NCBI GenBank assembly: GCA_963828555.1
Contig: CAWHEL010000004.1
Location: 1,488,001-1,552,000, forward strand
Origin: JADJPO01 sp963828555
GTDB lineage: Bacteria > Actinomycetota > Actinomycetes > Actinomycetales > Kineosporiaceae
Direction of reading: 5' to 3'
DNA: 64,000 nt
Both the position numbers and the translations under genes were made by a program. Within the stretch, counting starts at the first letter, position 1. Each line of letters begins with the position of its first letter. The notes under the pieces are model-generated. The model saw nothing but the letters and a program-made list of their open reading frames with translations, ran no database searches and had not been told where the DNA came from. This document shows positions 1-8,500 of this stretch, piece by piece.

Positions 1-740
1 GCGTCCAGGGTGGTCGCCGTGACCGCCTCAGCCGTCGTCGGGAGCACCGGGGCCACCTTGGACCTCAATTGCTCCTCGCTGACCCCGTCGGCGGTGAGCG
101 AGAACCCGTTCACCTTGCCGTCGGGCGCGAAGGCCGAGCGGGCGCTCACCTCGTCGAGCAGGACTGCGGTGGCACCGAAGAGCGTGCCGAACACGACCTC
201 CCCGGTGATCGTGACCGGGCGCACCTGGTCGCCGATCATCGCCTGGGTGCGGTCACCGATCTTCAGCCCCGACTTCTTCAGGGTGGACTGCTCGACCGCG
301 ATCTCACCCGGCCCAGTCGGGCCGCGACCGGCGCTGAGGGTGAACGCCGGGTCGTCGGCGCGGAAGGCGAAGCCGAAACCGGGCGCCCCACCGTTGCGCA
401 CCGGGGTGCCGTCCTTGCCGGCGATCACTGCCGTGCCCTGGATGTCGGCGGACACCCGGGCGACGCCGTCAACCCCGGAGAGGGTCTTCTCCAGCGTCAG
501 CGGCAGCGCCGCGCGACCGGTTCCGCCCTGCCCGTCACCACCGCTGGCCGACTCGACCCCCCGGACCTGGACGTCGACACCCTTGAGCGCCTGGCTGAAC
601 AACGAGTTCAAGGCGTTGTCGATGCTGTCGCGCAACACGAAGGTGCCGGCGACGAAGGAGACTCCGAGCATCACCGCGAACGCGGTGAGCAGGAAGCGGA
701 GGAAGTGGCCGCGCACACCGGCCAGCGTCAGTCGCAGCAT
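1..740 (-). CDS. ABC transporter permease, FtsX/MacB-like (partial)
   Basis: The start ATG lies at 740 and the frame stays open to the window edge, so only the N-terminal ~246 residues are visible. The protein begins with a basic stretch and one hydrophobic helix (MLRLTLAGVRG followed by an FLLTAFAVMLGV segment). An extracytoplasmic MacB_PCD-like domain rich in Gly, Asp and Val follows. This order is typical of FtsX-type permeases that pair with an LolD/MacB-type ATPase. The ATPase gene lies immediately upstream with a 2 bp gap, so the two are surely one transcription unit. The substrate cannot be told; lipoprotein, peptide or drug export are usual for the family. Confidence 0.85.
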   Translation of the reverse strand, partial: MLRLTLAGVRGHFLRFLLTAFAVMLGVSFVAGTFVLRDSIDNALNSLFSQALKGVDVQVRGVESASGGDGQGGTGRAALPLTLEKTLSGVDGVARVSADIQGTAVIAGKDGTPVRNGGAPGFGFAFRADDPAFTLSAGRGPTGPGEIAVEQSTLKKSGLKIGDRTQAMIGDQVRPVTITGEVVFGTLFGATAVLLDEVSARSAFAPDGKVNGFSLTADGVSEEQLRSKVAPVLPTTAEAVTATTLD

Positions 741-742
741 GG

Positions 743-1534
743 TCAGCTCCGCCGCACGGTCGCGTCGAGGCCGCGCATACGGGCCAGCACGCTGTCGGCG
801 GTCGGCTCACGCAACTCGTCCACGATCCGGCCGTCGTCCAGGAACAGGACCCGGTCGGCGTAGGCCGCCGCGGACGGCTCGTGGGTGACCATCACCACGC
901 TCTGACCGAACTCGTCCACCGAGCGCCGCAGGAAGCCGAGGATCTCGGCGCTGGCGCGGGAGTCCAGGTTGCCGGTGGGCTCGTCGGCGAACACGATCGC
1001 CGGCCGGCTGACCAGGGCGCGGGCACAGGCCACCCGCTGCTGCTGCCCGCCGGAGAGCTGACTGGGCCGGTGGGTCAACCGGTCACGCAGCCCCACGGTG
1101 TCGATCACGGTGTCGAACCACACCTGGTCGACCGGGGTGCCGGCGATGTCCAGCGGAAGGGTGATGTTCTCCTTCGCCGACAGCGTGGGCACCAGGTTGA
1201 ACGACTGGAAGACGAAGCCGAGCCGGTCCCGGCGCAGCCGGGTCAGGTCCTTGTCCTTGAGCCCGAGCAGCTCGACGCCGTCGACCACGATCCGCCCCGC
1301 GGTGGGGGAGTCCAGCGCCGCCATGCAGTGCATCAGGGTCGACTTGCCCGACCCCGACGGCCCCATGATCGCGGTCAGCCGGCCTCGCTCGAAGCTGACC
1401 GACACGTCGTCCAACGCCGTGACCTGAGCCTCGCCCGAGCCGTAGACCTTGCTCAGCCCCTCGGCGAAGGCGATCGCTCCGGCCAGCTCCTGCTGGTCGG
1501 CGACCGGCGCGCCCATTGCGGCGTGACTGCCCAC
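743..1534 (-). CDS. ABC transporter ATP-binding protein, LolD/MacB type
   Basis: This 263 residue protein has a complete nucleotide-binding domain: Walker A GPSGSGKST (58-66), Q-loop FQSFNLVP (109-116), signature LSGGQQQ (160-166) and Walker B FADEP near 182-186, followed by the H-loop VTHEP. The GTG start at 1534 is preceded by a good GGGAGGG ribosome site; a later in-frame ATG at 1516 is a possible alternative. It powers the permease encoded 2 bp downstream. The closest family is the MacB/LolD/FtsE group, which serves FtsX-fold permeases. Substrate unknown. Confidence 0.93.
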   Translation of the reverse strand: MGSHAAMGAPVADQQELAGAIAFAEGLSKVYGSGEAQVTALDDVSVSFERGRLTAIMGPSGSGKSTLMHCMAALDSPTAGRIVVDGVELLGLKDKDLTRLRRDRLGFVFQSFNLVPTLSAKENITLPLDIAGTPVDQVWFDTVIDTVGLRDRLTHRPSQLSGGQQQRVACARALVSRPAIVFADEPTGNLDSRASAEILGFLRRSVDEFGQSVVMVTHEPSAAAYADRVLFLDDGRIVDELREPTADSVLARMRGLDATVRRS

Positions 1535-1663
1535 GTGAACCCTCCCTCGTCTCCGCGCGGCGCTGTGCCACCCGGACGGGCCGAGTTTGGCAGCCCGGCA
1601 CTTGCCCCAGCATCAGGGCTCAACCCTGACTGCCCCGATCAGGGTTCCCCTAGGCCGAGGCTG

Positions 1664-2578
1664 TCACTCCTCGTCCAGCCCTGGCGCGCGCAACGCCGAC
1701 GCCGCTGCGCCGGTGACCAGAACCGCCGCGTCGGCCGGCAGGGGCGGTGGCGTGCCGCCCCACGCCGGACACAGCGCGCGGTGGTCGCACCAGTCGCAGA
1801 GCCGCCCGGGTGAGGCCCGCCAGTCGCCGCTGGTCGCGGCGCGCTCGATCGCCGCCCACAGCGCCCGCACCTTGCGCTCTGTGGCCAGCAGATCGGCCTC
1901 GTCGGGCGCGTAGCGCAGTATCTCGCCGCTGCCCAGATAGACCAGCTGCAGCAGCGCGGGCACCGAACCCCGCAACCGCCACAGCACCAGCGCGTAGAAC
2001 TTCATCTGGAACAGGGCCTTGGCCTCGTAGGCCTCCCTGGGGGCACGCCCGGTCTTGTAGTCGACCACCCGCATCCGCCCGTCGGGAGCGACGTCGAGCC
2101 GGTCGACATACCCGCGCAGGACCAAACCGTCCTCGATCGCCGTCTCTACGTAGAGCTCGCGATCGGCCGGCTCCAGCCGGGTCGGATCCTCCAGCTCGAA
2201 CCACCGCCCGAGCAGGTCCTCTGCCCCGGTCAGCCACTCGGCCACCTTCGACGGCTCGCCGTCGAAGAGGGTGGCCAGCTCTGGGGTTTCGGACCGGACC
2301 CGATCCCATTGCGGCGCAACGAGTTCACGCGCGGCGTCGAGGGTGCGCTCGGCGGCCGGCAGGTCGAACAGGCGCTCCAGGACGGCGTGCACCACCGTGC
2401 CGCGGACAGCCGCCGGGCTGGGGACCTGCGGCAGCCGGTCGACCACCCGGAACCGGTACAGCAACGGGCACTGCATGAAGTCGGCCGCGCGAGAGGGCGA
2501 TAGTGCCCGCGCGGGGGGGTGCGCAGCCGAGGCTGCCGACCTGTCCGGGTCGGTGGCGGTGGGAGGGGCCGTGGTCAT
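1664..2578 (-). CDS. RecB-like PD-(D/E)XK nuclease with putative Fe-S cluster
   Basis: This 304 residue protein belongs to the Cas4/RecB-like nuclease group. Visible motifs are a G-T-V-V-H segment (60-64), the acidic GYVDRLD motif (157-163) and the core VVDYKTG motif (171-177, Asp173 and Lys175). Four cysteines, Cys37, Cys261, Cys264 and Cys270, have the N-terminal-one plus C-terminal-three layout that binds a [4Fe-4S] cluster in AddB and Cas4. It probably degrades DNA ends during repair. A mycobacterial homologue (Rv2119) also sits beside the tRNA methyltransferase gene trmI, so the context is conserved. The ATG at 2578 was chosen because it lies 7 nt after a TAGAGT -10 element in an exact DNA-damage promoter. 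The frame is open much further upstream, but that overlaps the divergent M50 gene and is not real. Confidence 0.9.
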   Translation of the reverse strand: MTTAPPTATDPDRSAASAAHPPARALSPSRAADFMQCPLLYRFRVVDRLPQVPSPAAVRGTVVHAVLERLFDLPAAERTLDAARELVAPQWDRVRSETPELATLFDGEPSKVAEWLTGAEDLLGRWFELEDPTRLEPADRELYVETAIEDGLVLRGYVDRLDVAPDGRMRVVDYKTGRAPREAYEAKALFQMKFYALVLWRLRGSVPALLQLVYLGSGEILRYAPDEADLLATERKVRALWAAIERAATSGDWRASPGRLCDWCDHRALCPAWGGTPPPLPADAAVLVTGAAASALRAPGLDEE

Positions 2579-2585
2579 GGCGAGA

Positions 2586-2608
2586 ACTCTAGGCAGGCCC
2601 ACCGACAA
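2586..2608 (-). promoter_or_regulatory. PafBC-type (RecA-NDp) DNA-damage promoter
   Basis: On the minus strand this reads TTGTCGGTG, eight bases, then TAGAGT, and the ATG follows 7 nt later. It matches the published LexA-independent damage promoter TTGTCRGTG-N8-TAnnnT at every specified base. PafB and PafC, which recognise this promoter class, are encoded at 16.7-18.6 kb. Confidence 0.85.
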
Positions 2609-2629
2609 CCGGCCGCGTAGAGTCGAGTC

Positions 2630-3760
2630 GTGGCCACCGGTACCGACCGCCAACGCGGCATCAGACTCGGCTCGGTGCTCGGGGCGCCAGTCCTGCTGAT
2701 GCCTTCCTGGTTCCTGATCGCCGTCCTGATCACCCTGTCCTACGCCCCGGCGGTGCAGACCCGCCTGCCCGAGGCCGGTGTGGCCACCTTCGTGACCGCC
2801 TTCCTGGCTGCGCTGCTCCTGCTCGGGTCGGTGTTCCTGCACGAGCTCGCGCACGCGATCGCCGCGCGCGCCGTCGGCAGCGCGCCGTCCCACATCGTGC
2901 TCGACCTGTGGGGCGGGCACACCGCCTTCGACGCCGAGATGGTCAGCCCCGGGAAGAGCGCCCTGGTCAGCCTGGTCGGCCCGGGCACGAACGCAGCGAT
3001 CGCCGCGCTCGGGTGGCTGATGCTCCCGGCCGTGCCGCCCAACGGCATCGCCGAGCTGCTGCTGCTCGGGGTGATCTACTCCAACGGATTCGTCGCAGTG
3101 TTCAACGCCCTGCCTGGCCTGCCGCTGGACGGCGGACGGGCCCTGGAGGCACTGATCTGGAAGGTCACCGGAGACCGGGGCACCGGAACCCTGGCCGCCG
3201 GCTGGGTGGGTCGGGCCGTGGCGCTCGGGCTCGTCCTGTGGACCCTCGTTCGCCCCCTGGCCCTCGGCCGCACTCCCGGCATCACCACCACGGTCTGGGT
3301 TCTCGTGGTCGCCTGGATGCTCTGGCAGGGCGCCACCGGGGCACTGTCGGTCGCCCGGTGGCGGCGCCGCGCCCCCTCGGTGACCGTCCAGGCGCTCACC
3401 CGGCCGGCGATCGGGGTGCCTGCCGGGGCAGGGCTGGCCGAGGCTCTCTCCCGGGCCGCGGCGGCCGGTGCCGAAGCGGTGGTCCTGGTCGGCGCGGACG
3501 GCGCCCCGCTCGCCGTCCTGGACGCTGCCGCCATCGCCGCCGTACCCGCCGGCCGGCTGGAGCCGACCCCCGCGCAGGCGGTCGCCAGAGTGCTGCCCGC
3601 CGACGCGACGGTGCCGCAGGACCTGGCCGGCGAGCAGCTGATCATCCACCTGCAGAGCTGCGGGCACCACGAGTTCGTGGTCCTCGACGGGGCCGGCACC
3701 GTAGCCGGCCTGCTGCTGGCGCAGGACGTCGCCGCGTCGTTGGCGGGCAAACGCGGCTGA
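2630..3760 (+). CDS. M50 site-2 protease family protein with CBS-like domain
   Basis: This 376 residue membrane protein carries the zinc motif HELAH (71-75) in a hydrophobic helix and the second metal motif LDGGR (166-170), so it looks like an active intramembrane metalloprotease. About five to six membrane segments fill residues 15-240. The C-terminal ~120 residues resemble a CBS pair and may sense a nucleotide. The arrangement is that of mycobacterial Rip2-like proteases. The GTG start lies 6 nt after a TAGAGT hexamer (2618-2623), consistent with a leaderless mRNA. It is divergent from the nuclease gene and 45 bp upstream of trmI. Substrate unknown. Confidence 0.9.
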   Translation: MATGTDRQRGIRLGSVLGAPVLLMPSWFLIAVLITLSYAPAVQTRLPEAGVATFVTAFLAALLLLGSVFLHELAHAIAARAVGSAPSHIVLDLWGGHTAFDAEMVSPGKSALVSLVGPGTNAAIAALGWLMLPAVPPNGIAELLLLGVIYSNGFVAVFNALPGLPLDGGRALEALIWKVTGDRGTGTLAAGWVGRAVALGLVLWTLVRPLALGRTPGITTTVWVLVVAWMLWQGATGALSVARWRRRAPSVTVQALTRPAIGVPAGAGLAEALSRAAAAGAEAVVLVGADGAPLAVLDAAAIAAVPAGRLEPTPAQAVARVLPADATVPQDLAGEQLIIHLQSCGHHEFVVLDGAGTVAGLLLAQDVAASLAGKRG

Positions 3761-3791
3761 GCCAGTGTCCGGCGGGCCGGTACCGGCCGAT

Positions 3792-3797
3792 TAGACT
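3792..3797 (+). promoter_or_regulatory. Probable -10 element of trmI (leaderless)
   Basis: TAGACT ends 8 nt before the ATG of trmI and no Shine-Dalgarno sequence lies between. In actinomycetes this spacing usually means that transcription starts at or next to the start codon. Confidence 0.55.
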
Positions 3798-3805
3798 CCC
3801 CGGCC

Positions 3806-4885
3806 ATGACCTCCACTGAGCCGACCGGCGCTGAGGGTCGGCGGGGGCCGTTGCGAGCCGGGGACCGGGTGCAGCTGACCGACCCCAAGGGCCGGCTGCA
3901 CACCATCACGCTCAGCCCAGGCGGCCAGTTCCACACCCACCGCGGGCTGTTCCGGCACGAGGAGCTGATCGGCCGGCCCGAGGGCTGGGTGGTCCGCAAC
4001 ACCGCCGGGATCGACTACCTGGCGCTGCGCCCGCTGCTCGCCGACTACGTGCTCTCCATGCCGCGCGGTGCCGCGGTGGTCTACCCCAAGGACGCCGGCC
4101 AGGTGGTCGCCATGGGCGACATCTTCCCGGGCGCCCGGGTGGTCGAGGCCGGGGTCGGTTCCGGGGCGCTGACCATGTCCCTGCTGCGCGCCGTCGGCGA
4201 CCACGGCAGGCTGTACTCCTTCGAGCGCCGGGACGAGTTCGCCCAGATCGCCCGGGCCAACGTGGAGGCGTTCTTCGGCGCGCCACACCCCGCCTGGACC
4301 CTGACGGTCGCCGACCTGGTCGAGGGCCTGACCGGCCCGGACGCCGAGACCGCGCCGGCGAGCATCGACCGCGTCGTGCTGGACATGCTCGCTCCGTGGG
4401 AGTGCCTTGACGCCGTGGCCCAGGTGCTACTGCCCGGAGGCGTGCTGATCGCCTATGTGGCCACCGCGACCCAGCTCTCGCGGGTGGCCGAGGCCCTGCG
4501 CACCGACGGCCGCTACACGGAACCGGCCGCCTGGGAGTCCATAGTGCGTGGCTGGCACCTGGAGGGCCTGGCCGTCCGCCCCCAGCACCGCATGGTCGGC
4601 CACACCGGGTTCCTGATCACCAGCCGCCGGCTCGCAGATGGGGTCGAGGCCCCGGTGCGGCGGCGCCGTCCGGCCGGCACCACGCGGGAGGCGAGCGAGG
4701 AGACCGAAGCCGCCTGGCAGGAGTGGACCGGCAACGGCGACGGCGAGTGGAGCCCGGCCGACCTGGGCGAGCGCCCGGTCTCGGACAAGAAGGTGAGGCG
4801 GACGGCGCGCGCCGTCCGGCCCGCCCCGGACGAGCCGGCCGAAGACGTCGATGTCGATGGCGATGGTGGCCCGGCCCACAGCTGA
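3806..4885 (+). CDS. trmI: tRNA (adenine-58-N1)-methyltransferase
   Basis: This SAM-dependent enzyme methylates N1 of A58 in the T-loop of tRNA, stabilising tRNA structure; bacterial TrmI is a tetramer. The N-terminal substrate-binding domain includes the GQFHTHRG region, and the methyltransferase motif I VVEAGVGSGA lies at 112-121. With 359 residues it is longer than the ~280 of mycobacterial TrmI. The extra length is an acidic, charged C-terminal tail after about residue 275. Its position between the RecB-like/M50 genes and mpa is conserved in actinobacteria. Confidence 0.95.
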   Translation: MTSTEPTGAEGRRGPLRAGDRVQLTDPKGRLHTITLSPGGQFHTHRGLFRHEELIGRPEGWVVRNTAGIDYLALRPLLADYVLSMPRGAAVVYPKDAGQVVAMGDIFPGARVVEAGVGSGALTMSLLRAVGDHGRLYSFERRDEFAQIARANVEAFFGAPHPAWTLTVADLVEGLTGPDAETAPASIDRVVLDMLAPWECLDAVAQVLLPGGVLIAYVATATQLSRVAEALRTDGRYTEPAAWESIVRGWHLEGLAVRPQHRMVGHTGFLITSRRLADGVEAPVRRRRPAGTTREASEETEAAWQEWTGNGDGEWSPADLGERPVSDKKVRRTARAVRPAPDEPAEDVDVDGDGGPAHS

Positions 4886-5012
4886 ACGCTCTGGCTGTTC
4901 CCACCCACCCCGGGTTATGGTCATGTGCCCTCGGGGACCGGCGGACGAACGATCGAGAACGAACTCGACGTTCGCCCGCCTTGTCATGAGGCGCCCTGTG
5001 CCGCAGCGGGGT

Positions 5013-5037
5013 TAGGGTCGAACTGCTCGACGAGCAG
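5013..5037 (+). promoter_or_regulatory. mpa promoter with start-site palindrome
   Basis: A TAGGGT hexamer (5013-5018) is followed by a perfect 15 bp palindrome, CTGCTCG-A-CGAGCAG (5023-5037), that covers the expected transcription start and runs up to the GGGAGGG ribosome site at 5042-5048. It could be an operator or a 5' mRNA hairpin. Confidence 0.5.
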
Positions 5038-5053
5038 TGACGGGAGGGCCACC

Positions 5054-6733
5054 ATGAGCGGGAACGACGCACCGCGCGACGCAGGATCCGAGCACGGGCC
5101 GGAGCAGGTGGCCCGGTTGCAGAGCCAGGTCTCGCAGCTCGCGACGCAGAACGACCGCCTCGCCTCGACGCTGCGGGACGCGCGCGACCAGATCATCGCC
5201 CTGAAGTCCGAGGTGGACCGCCTGGGCCAGCCGCCGAACACCTTCGGCGTCGTGCTCAGCACTGCACCGGGCGAGGACGACGAGGCCGGGGGCACGGTCG
5301 AGATCTTCACCTCGGGCCGCAAGATGCGGGTCGGGCTGAGTCCCTCGGTGGGCGCCGAGTCCCTCCGCCCGGGCCAGGAGGTCATGCTCAACGAGGCCTT
5401 CAACGTGGTCGCCGCGCGGGACTTCGACCGGGTCGGCGAGATCGTGATCCTCAAGGAGGTGCTGGACGATGATCGCGCCCTGGTCGTCGCCCACGCCGAC
5501 GAGGAGCGGGTGGTCTACCTGGCCGGACCGCTGATCGGGGCCAAGCTGCGGGTGGGCGATGCGTTCACCATGGAGACTCGGTCCGGCTTCATCTTCGAGA
5601 TGGTCCCGCGGGCCGAGGTGGAGGAGCTGGTCCTCGAAGAGGTGCCGGACATCGAGTACGAGGACATCGGCGGGCTGGCGGCCCAGATCGAGCAGATCCG
5701 CGACGCCGTCGAGCTGCCCTTCCTGCACCCCGACCTGTTCCGTGAGCACGGGCTGAAGCCGCCGAAGGGGATCCTGCTCTACGGCCCGCCCGGCTGCGGC
5801 AAAACGTTGATCGCCAAGGCGGTCGCCAACTCCCTGGCCAAGAAGGCGGCCGAGGCACTCGGGCTGAAGGAGGCGAAGAGCTACTTCCTCAACGTCAAGG
5901 GCCCCGAGCTGCTGAACAAGTACGTGGGGGAGACCGAGCGGCACATCCGGCTGATCTTCGCCCGGGCCCGGGAGAAGGCCTCCGAGGGCACTCCCGTGGT
6001 GGTCTTCTTCGACGAGATGGACTCGCTGTTCCGCACCCGTGGGTCTGGCGTGAGCAGCGACGTGGAGACCACGATCGTGCCGCAGCTGCTCAGCGAGATC
6101 GACGGGGTGGAACGGCTGGAGAACGTGATCGTGATCGGTGCCTCCAACCGGGAGGACATGATCGACCCGGCCATCCTGCGCCCCGGTCGGCTCGACGTGA
6201 AGATCAAGATTCAGCGGCCGGACGCCGAAGCGGCCACCGACATCTTCGGCAAGTACCTGACCGAGGGCCTGCCCCTGCACGCCGACGACCTGGCCGCGAA
6301 CGACGGCTCGCCCAGGGCCACGGTCGAGGCGATGATCCAGCGCACCGTGGAGCGGATGTACACCGAGACCGACGAGAACCAGTTCCTCGAGGTCACCTAC
6401 GCCAACGGGGACAAGGAGATCCTGTACTTCAAGGACTTCAACTCGGGGGCGATGGTGCAGAACATCGTCGACCGGGCGAAGAAGATGGCGATCAAGGACC
6501 TGCTGGACACCGGACAACGGGGGATCCGGCTGGACCACCTGCTGGCCGCCTGCGTGGACGAGTTCAAGGAGAACGAGGACCTGCCCAACACCACCAACCC
6601 CGACGACTGGGCGCGGATCTCGGGCAAGAAGGGCGAGCGGATCGTCTACATCCGCACGATCATCCAGGGCAAGCAGGGCACCGAGCCCGGCCGCACCATC
6701 GACACCGTCGCCAACACCGGCCAATACCTCTGA
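5054..6733 (+). CDS. mpa: Proteasome-activating AAA ATPase ARC/Mpa
   Basis: Mpa forms a hexamer that binds Pup, unfolds pupylated proteins and feeds them to the 20S proteasome. The 559 residues contain an N-terminal coiled coil (about 17-60) that captures Pup, tandem OB folds (about 65-195), Walker A GPPGCGKT (244-251), Walker B VVFFDE (316-321) and the second region of homology with Arg fingers near 380. The C-terminus ends GQYL, the penultimate-Tyr type tail that docks into PrcA pockets. The ATG at 5054 has a strong GGGAGGG site. The frame is open further upstream but that part has no family resemblance. dop, pup, prcB, prcA and pafA follow 2.5 kb downstream, so the cluster is split by accessory genes. 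Confidence 0.97.
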   Translation: MSGNDAPRDAGSEHGPEQVARLQSQVSQLATQNDRLASTLRDARDQIIALKSEVDRLGQPPNTFGVVLSTAPGEDDEAGGTVEIFTSGRKMRVGLSPSVGAESLRPGQEVMLNEAFNVVAARDFDRVGEIVILKEVLDDDRALVVAHADEERVVYLAGPLIGAKLRVGDAFTMETRSGFIFEMVPRAEVEELVLEEVPDIEYEDIGGLAAQIEQIRDAVELPFLHPDLFREHGLKPPKGILLYGPPGCGKTLIAKAVANSLAKKAAEALGLKEAKSYFLNVKGPELLNKYVGETERHIRLIFARAREKASEGTPVVVFFDEMDSLFRTRGSGVSSDVETTIVPQLLSEIDGVERLENVIVIGASNREDMIDPAILRPGRLDVKIKIQRPDAEAATDIFGKYLTEGLPLHADDLAANDGSPRATVEAMIQRTVERMYTETDENQFLEVTYANGDKEILYFKDFNSGAMVQNIVDRAKKMAIKDLLDTGQRGIRLDHLLAACVDEFKENEDLPNTTNPDDWARISGKKGERIVYIRTIIQGKQGTEPGRTIDTVANTGQYL

Positions 6734-6740
6734 TCCCCCC

Positions 6741-6823
6741 AACCTGCTCATGCTCCGCGGGAGTACATGTTCGAGGCCCGTTCGAGGCCTAAACGTGTAC
6801 CCCTGCCGAGCATGAGCGTGGTT
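6741..6823. repeat. Family 1 palindromic repeat, copy A
   Basis: The outer arms read CTGCTCATGCTCCGCGG on the left and the near complement CCGAGCATGAGC on the right, with GTACA/TGTAC inner pairing and a variable centre. Two further copies are at 19503-19583 and 33680-33763. This copy lies between the ends of the convergent genes mpa and the SnoaL-like gene, and supplies the stop codon of the latter. It may act as a bidirectional terminator. Confidence 0.85.
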
Positions 6824-7358
6824 TGAGAGGGCCGTAGAAGGCTATGATCTGGCGGATGCGGTTGTCCCGATCGAACTGCACGTAGTCCACTCCGACGACC
6901 GAGTGTCCGAAGTCCCGGCCCAGGATGCGGATGCGCTCCGTGGACCGGAGCCGCCAGGAGAACCGGGCGACGTCGTGGTGGATGTCTGGAGCGCTGGACA
7001 GCTCGAAGGTCGCGCCCGGGAACATGGCCGGGAAATCGAGGATGAGTCTCGTCAACCCCTCGATCCCCCGGACCGTGTCGGTGAAGGGGTTGACGTGCCT
7101 GCTGTGCGCCGTCCAACAGCGTTCCAGGTCGGCCCGGATCGCGTCCTCCTCAAGGAGGGACCAGGCCCGCTCGTAGACAGCAATGGCTTCGAGCCGCTGG
7201 GCTCTCACCTGTTCCTCGTCGTGCACGAGCTGGGTGTGTGGATTCACGATCATGGGGCAGATGCTTCCGTCCGGTCGCCGAGCGACCCATGGATGCTGCG
7301 CCGAGGACGGCGCCAGCCCTGTCACCAACACACGGGGTGCTCCCGGTGCCTCCGACAC
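6789..7358 (-). CDS. SnoaL/NTF2-like protein
   Basis: A protein of up to 189 residues from a GTG at 7358. The core from about residue 45 onward fits the cone-shaped SnoaL/NTF2-like fold: a helix with YERAWSLLEE, a W-T-H segment, and a series of strands ending IRQIIAFYGPL. Members of this superfamily are small cyclases, isomerases or binding proteins, and no specific role can be given. An ATG at 7253 (154 residues) is an equally good start. The last nine or so residues (RSCSAGVHV) and the TAG stop are encoded by palindromic repeat copy A, so the natural C-terminus seems to have been overwritten. It converges on mpa. Confidence 0.7.
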   Translation of the reverse strand: MSEAPGAPRVLVTGLAPSSAQHPWVARRPDGSICPMIVNPHTQLVHDEEQVRAQRLEAIAVYERAWSLLEEDAIRADLERCWTAHSRHVNPFTDTVRGIEGLTRLILDFPAMFPGATFELSSAPDIHHDVARFSWRLRSTERIRILGRDFGHSVVGVDYVQFDRDNRIRQIIAFYGPLKPRSCSAGVHV

Positions 7359-7641
7359 TACGCCTGATCGACCTGCTACAGCGTAGACCTACACTGCTTG
7401 ACAGGAGCGTGCGGACAGCGTTGAGTGGAGGAACGCTGCAGCAGTGCGGCCAGAGAGGGCGACCAGGCCCTGCTCGCCTCCGCCCGGACCCGCGGGGCCC
7501 ACCGGGACTCACTCCCGGGAGTACGTGGAGGTACGGCAAGCGACAGCGGCAGCGCCACCCATTGAACGACGCACCCGTCGCCCTCGGTCAGGGGCCACGA
7601 CGCGAGTGCTTCCGTTCCACCTCGACACTTCGGAGGACATC

Positions 7642-7797
7642 GTGATCGTTCTGGGAATCATCCTCATCATCGTGGGTCTCGTGGCCAAGATCGCGATTCT
7701 GCAGACCCTCGGGCTCATCCTGGCGGTCGTCGGAGTGGTGCTGTTCGCGATGGGCAGCATGGGCCGCGCCGTCGGCGGACGGCGACACTACTGGTGA
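7642..7797 (+). CDS. Small two-helix membrane protein (DUF6131-like)
   Basis: This 51 residue protein starts at GTG 7642 after a GGAGG site (7632-7636). Almost all of it is two hydrophobic helices (about 2-18 and 21-40) joined by a short turn, ending in a basic tail GRRHYW. Small proteins of this pattern are common in actinobacteria and often assigned to DUF6131; the family name is from memory. Function unknown. Confidence 0.75.
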   Translation: MIVLGIILIIVGLVAKIAILQTLGLILAVVGVVLFAMGSMGRAVGGRRHYW

Positions 7798-7870
7798 CCC
7801 GTTCACGCGGTCTCTCCCGTCCCAGCCGCCACGGCGATACCCGCAACCTCCGCGCCGGGAGCGTCCCGTC

Positions 7871-8029
7871 ATGAGCACACCTGCCGAATCGGACGATCGA
7901 CGGGAAGCGCACAACGCATCGGTCGACGAACAGGTGGCCGATGCCGGCGGCTGCGCCCAGGTGCATCTGGCGAGCGGGCGCATCTGCACCCTCGAACACG
8001 CTCATCCGAGCTCGTGCTCCTTCGCCTGA
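7871..8029 (+). CDS. Small hypothetical protein, 52 aa
   Basis: An ATG-started frame of 52 codons lies 73 bp after the DUF6131-like gene on the same strand. The second half carries cysteines and histidines in the order C-x4-H-x6-CTLEHAHPSSC, which resembles a short Cys/His motif seen in small actinobacterial proteins. No strong ribosome site is visible and I do not recognise the family. It may be real or chance. Confidence 0.4.
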   Translation: MSTPAESDDRREAHNASVDEQVADAGGCAQVHLASGRICTLEHAHPSSCSFA

Positions 8030-8063
8030 GCGCAGGCGAGGTCCTGGATCGCCCGGCGACGGG

Positions 8064-8500
8064 CTAGGGACCCGCGACGTGCGGAAGGTCCCAGTCGGGC
8101 GGGAAGGCCGGCGGATCCGGGAGCGGACTGGCGGCACGGTGTAGCGACCGTCGAAAGGGGGCAGTCTGGCTTCGGCGAGGGCGAACAGGTGTTCGCCGGG
8201 GTAGGTGCCCACCGCCGTCCGCCGCCGCACCTGGGGTGACTCGAGGTTGCCGTACCACCCCTGGAAGGCACCGTCGTCGTCGAAGAACGACCACAGCGAC
8301 CACCCGGTGGGCTCGGCAGGCACGTGCATCGAGATGCCATGGCCCACCAGTGGCCGACCCGGCGCCGCCGAGGGTAGGTGCCGCGCTGCTCCAGCGGAGC
8401 CTGGCGCAGGTCCCGCCGTCGGCCAGCTCGCTCATCACCGTCGGCGAGCGGTGCGCGATCCACAGGCGCAACCCGTCGGGGCCGTCCTCGACCACGGTGC
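8064..8500 (-). pseudogene. Decayed DUF402 protein gene
   Basis: Pieces of a DUF402 (FomD/Ntdp-like phosphatase fold) protein can be read in three different frames on the minus strand. First comes VGTVVEDGPDGLRLWIAH, then DLRQAPLEQRG in another frame, then SLWSFFDDDGAFQGWYGNLE in a third, which is the hallmark W-F-x-G-x-F-x-W-Y-x-N-L-E region. The usual catalytic C-terminal motif (D-T-x-D-H-x-L-D) is not readable: the equivalent reads VGTYPGEHLFAL. At least two frameshifts plus loss of the acidic motif indicate an inactive remnant. It is fused at its 5' side to the broken Nudix gene. Confidence 0.75.
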
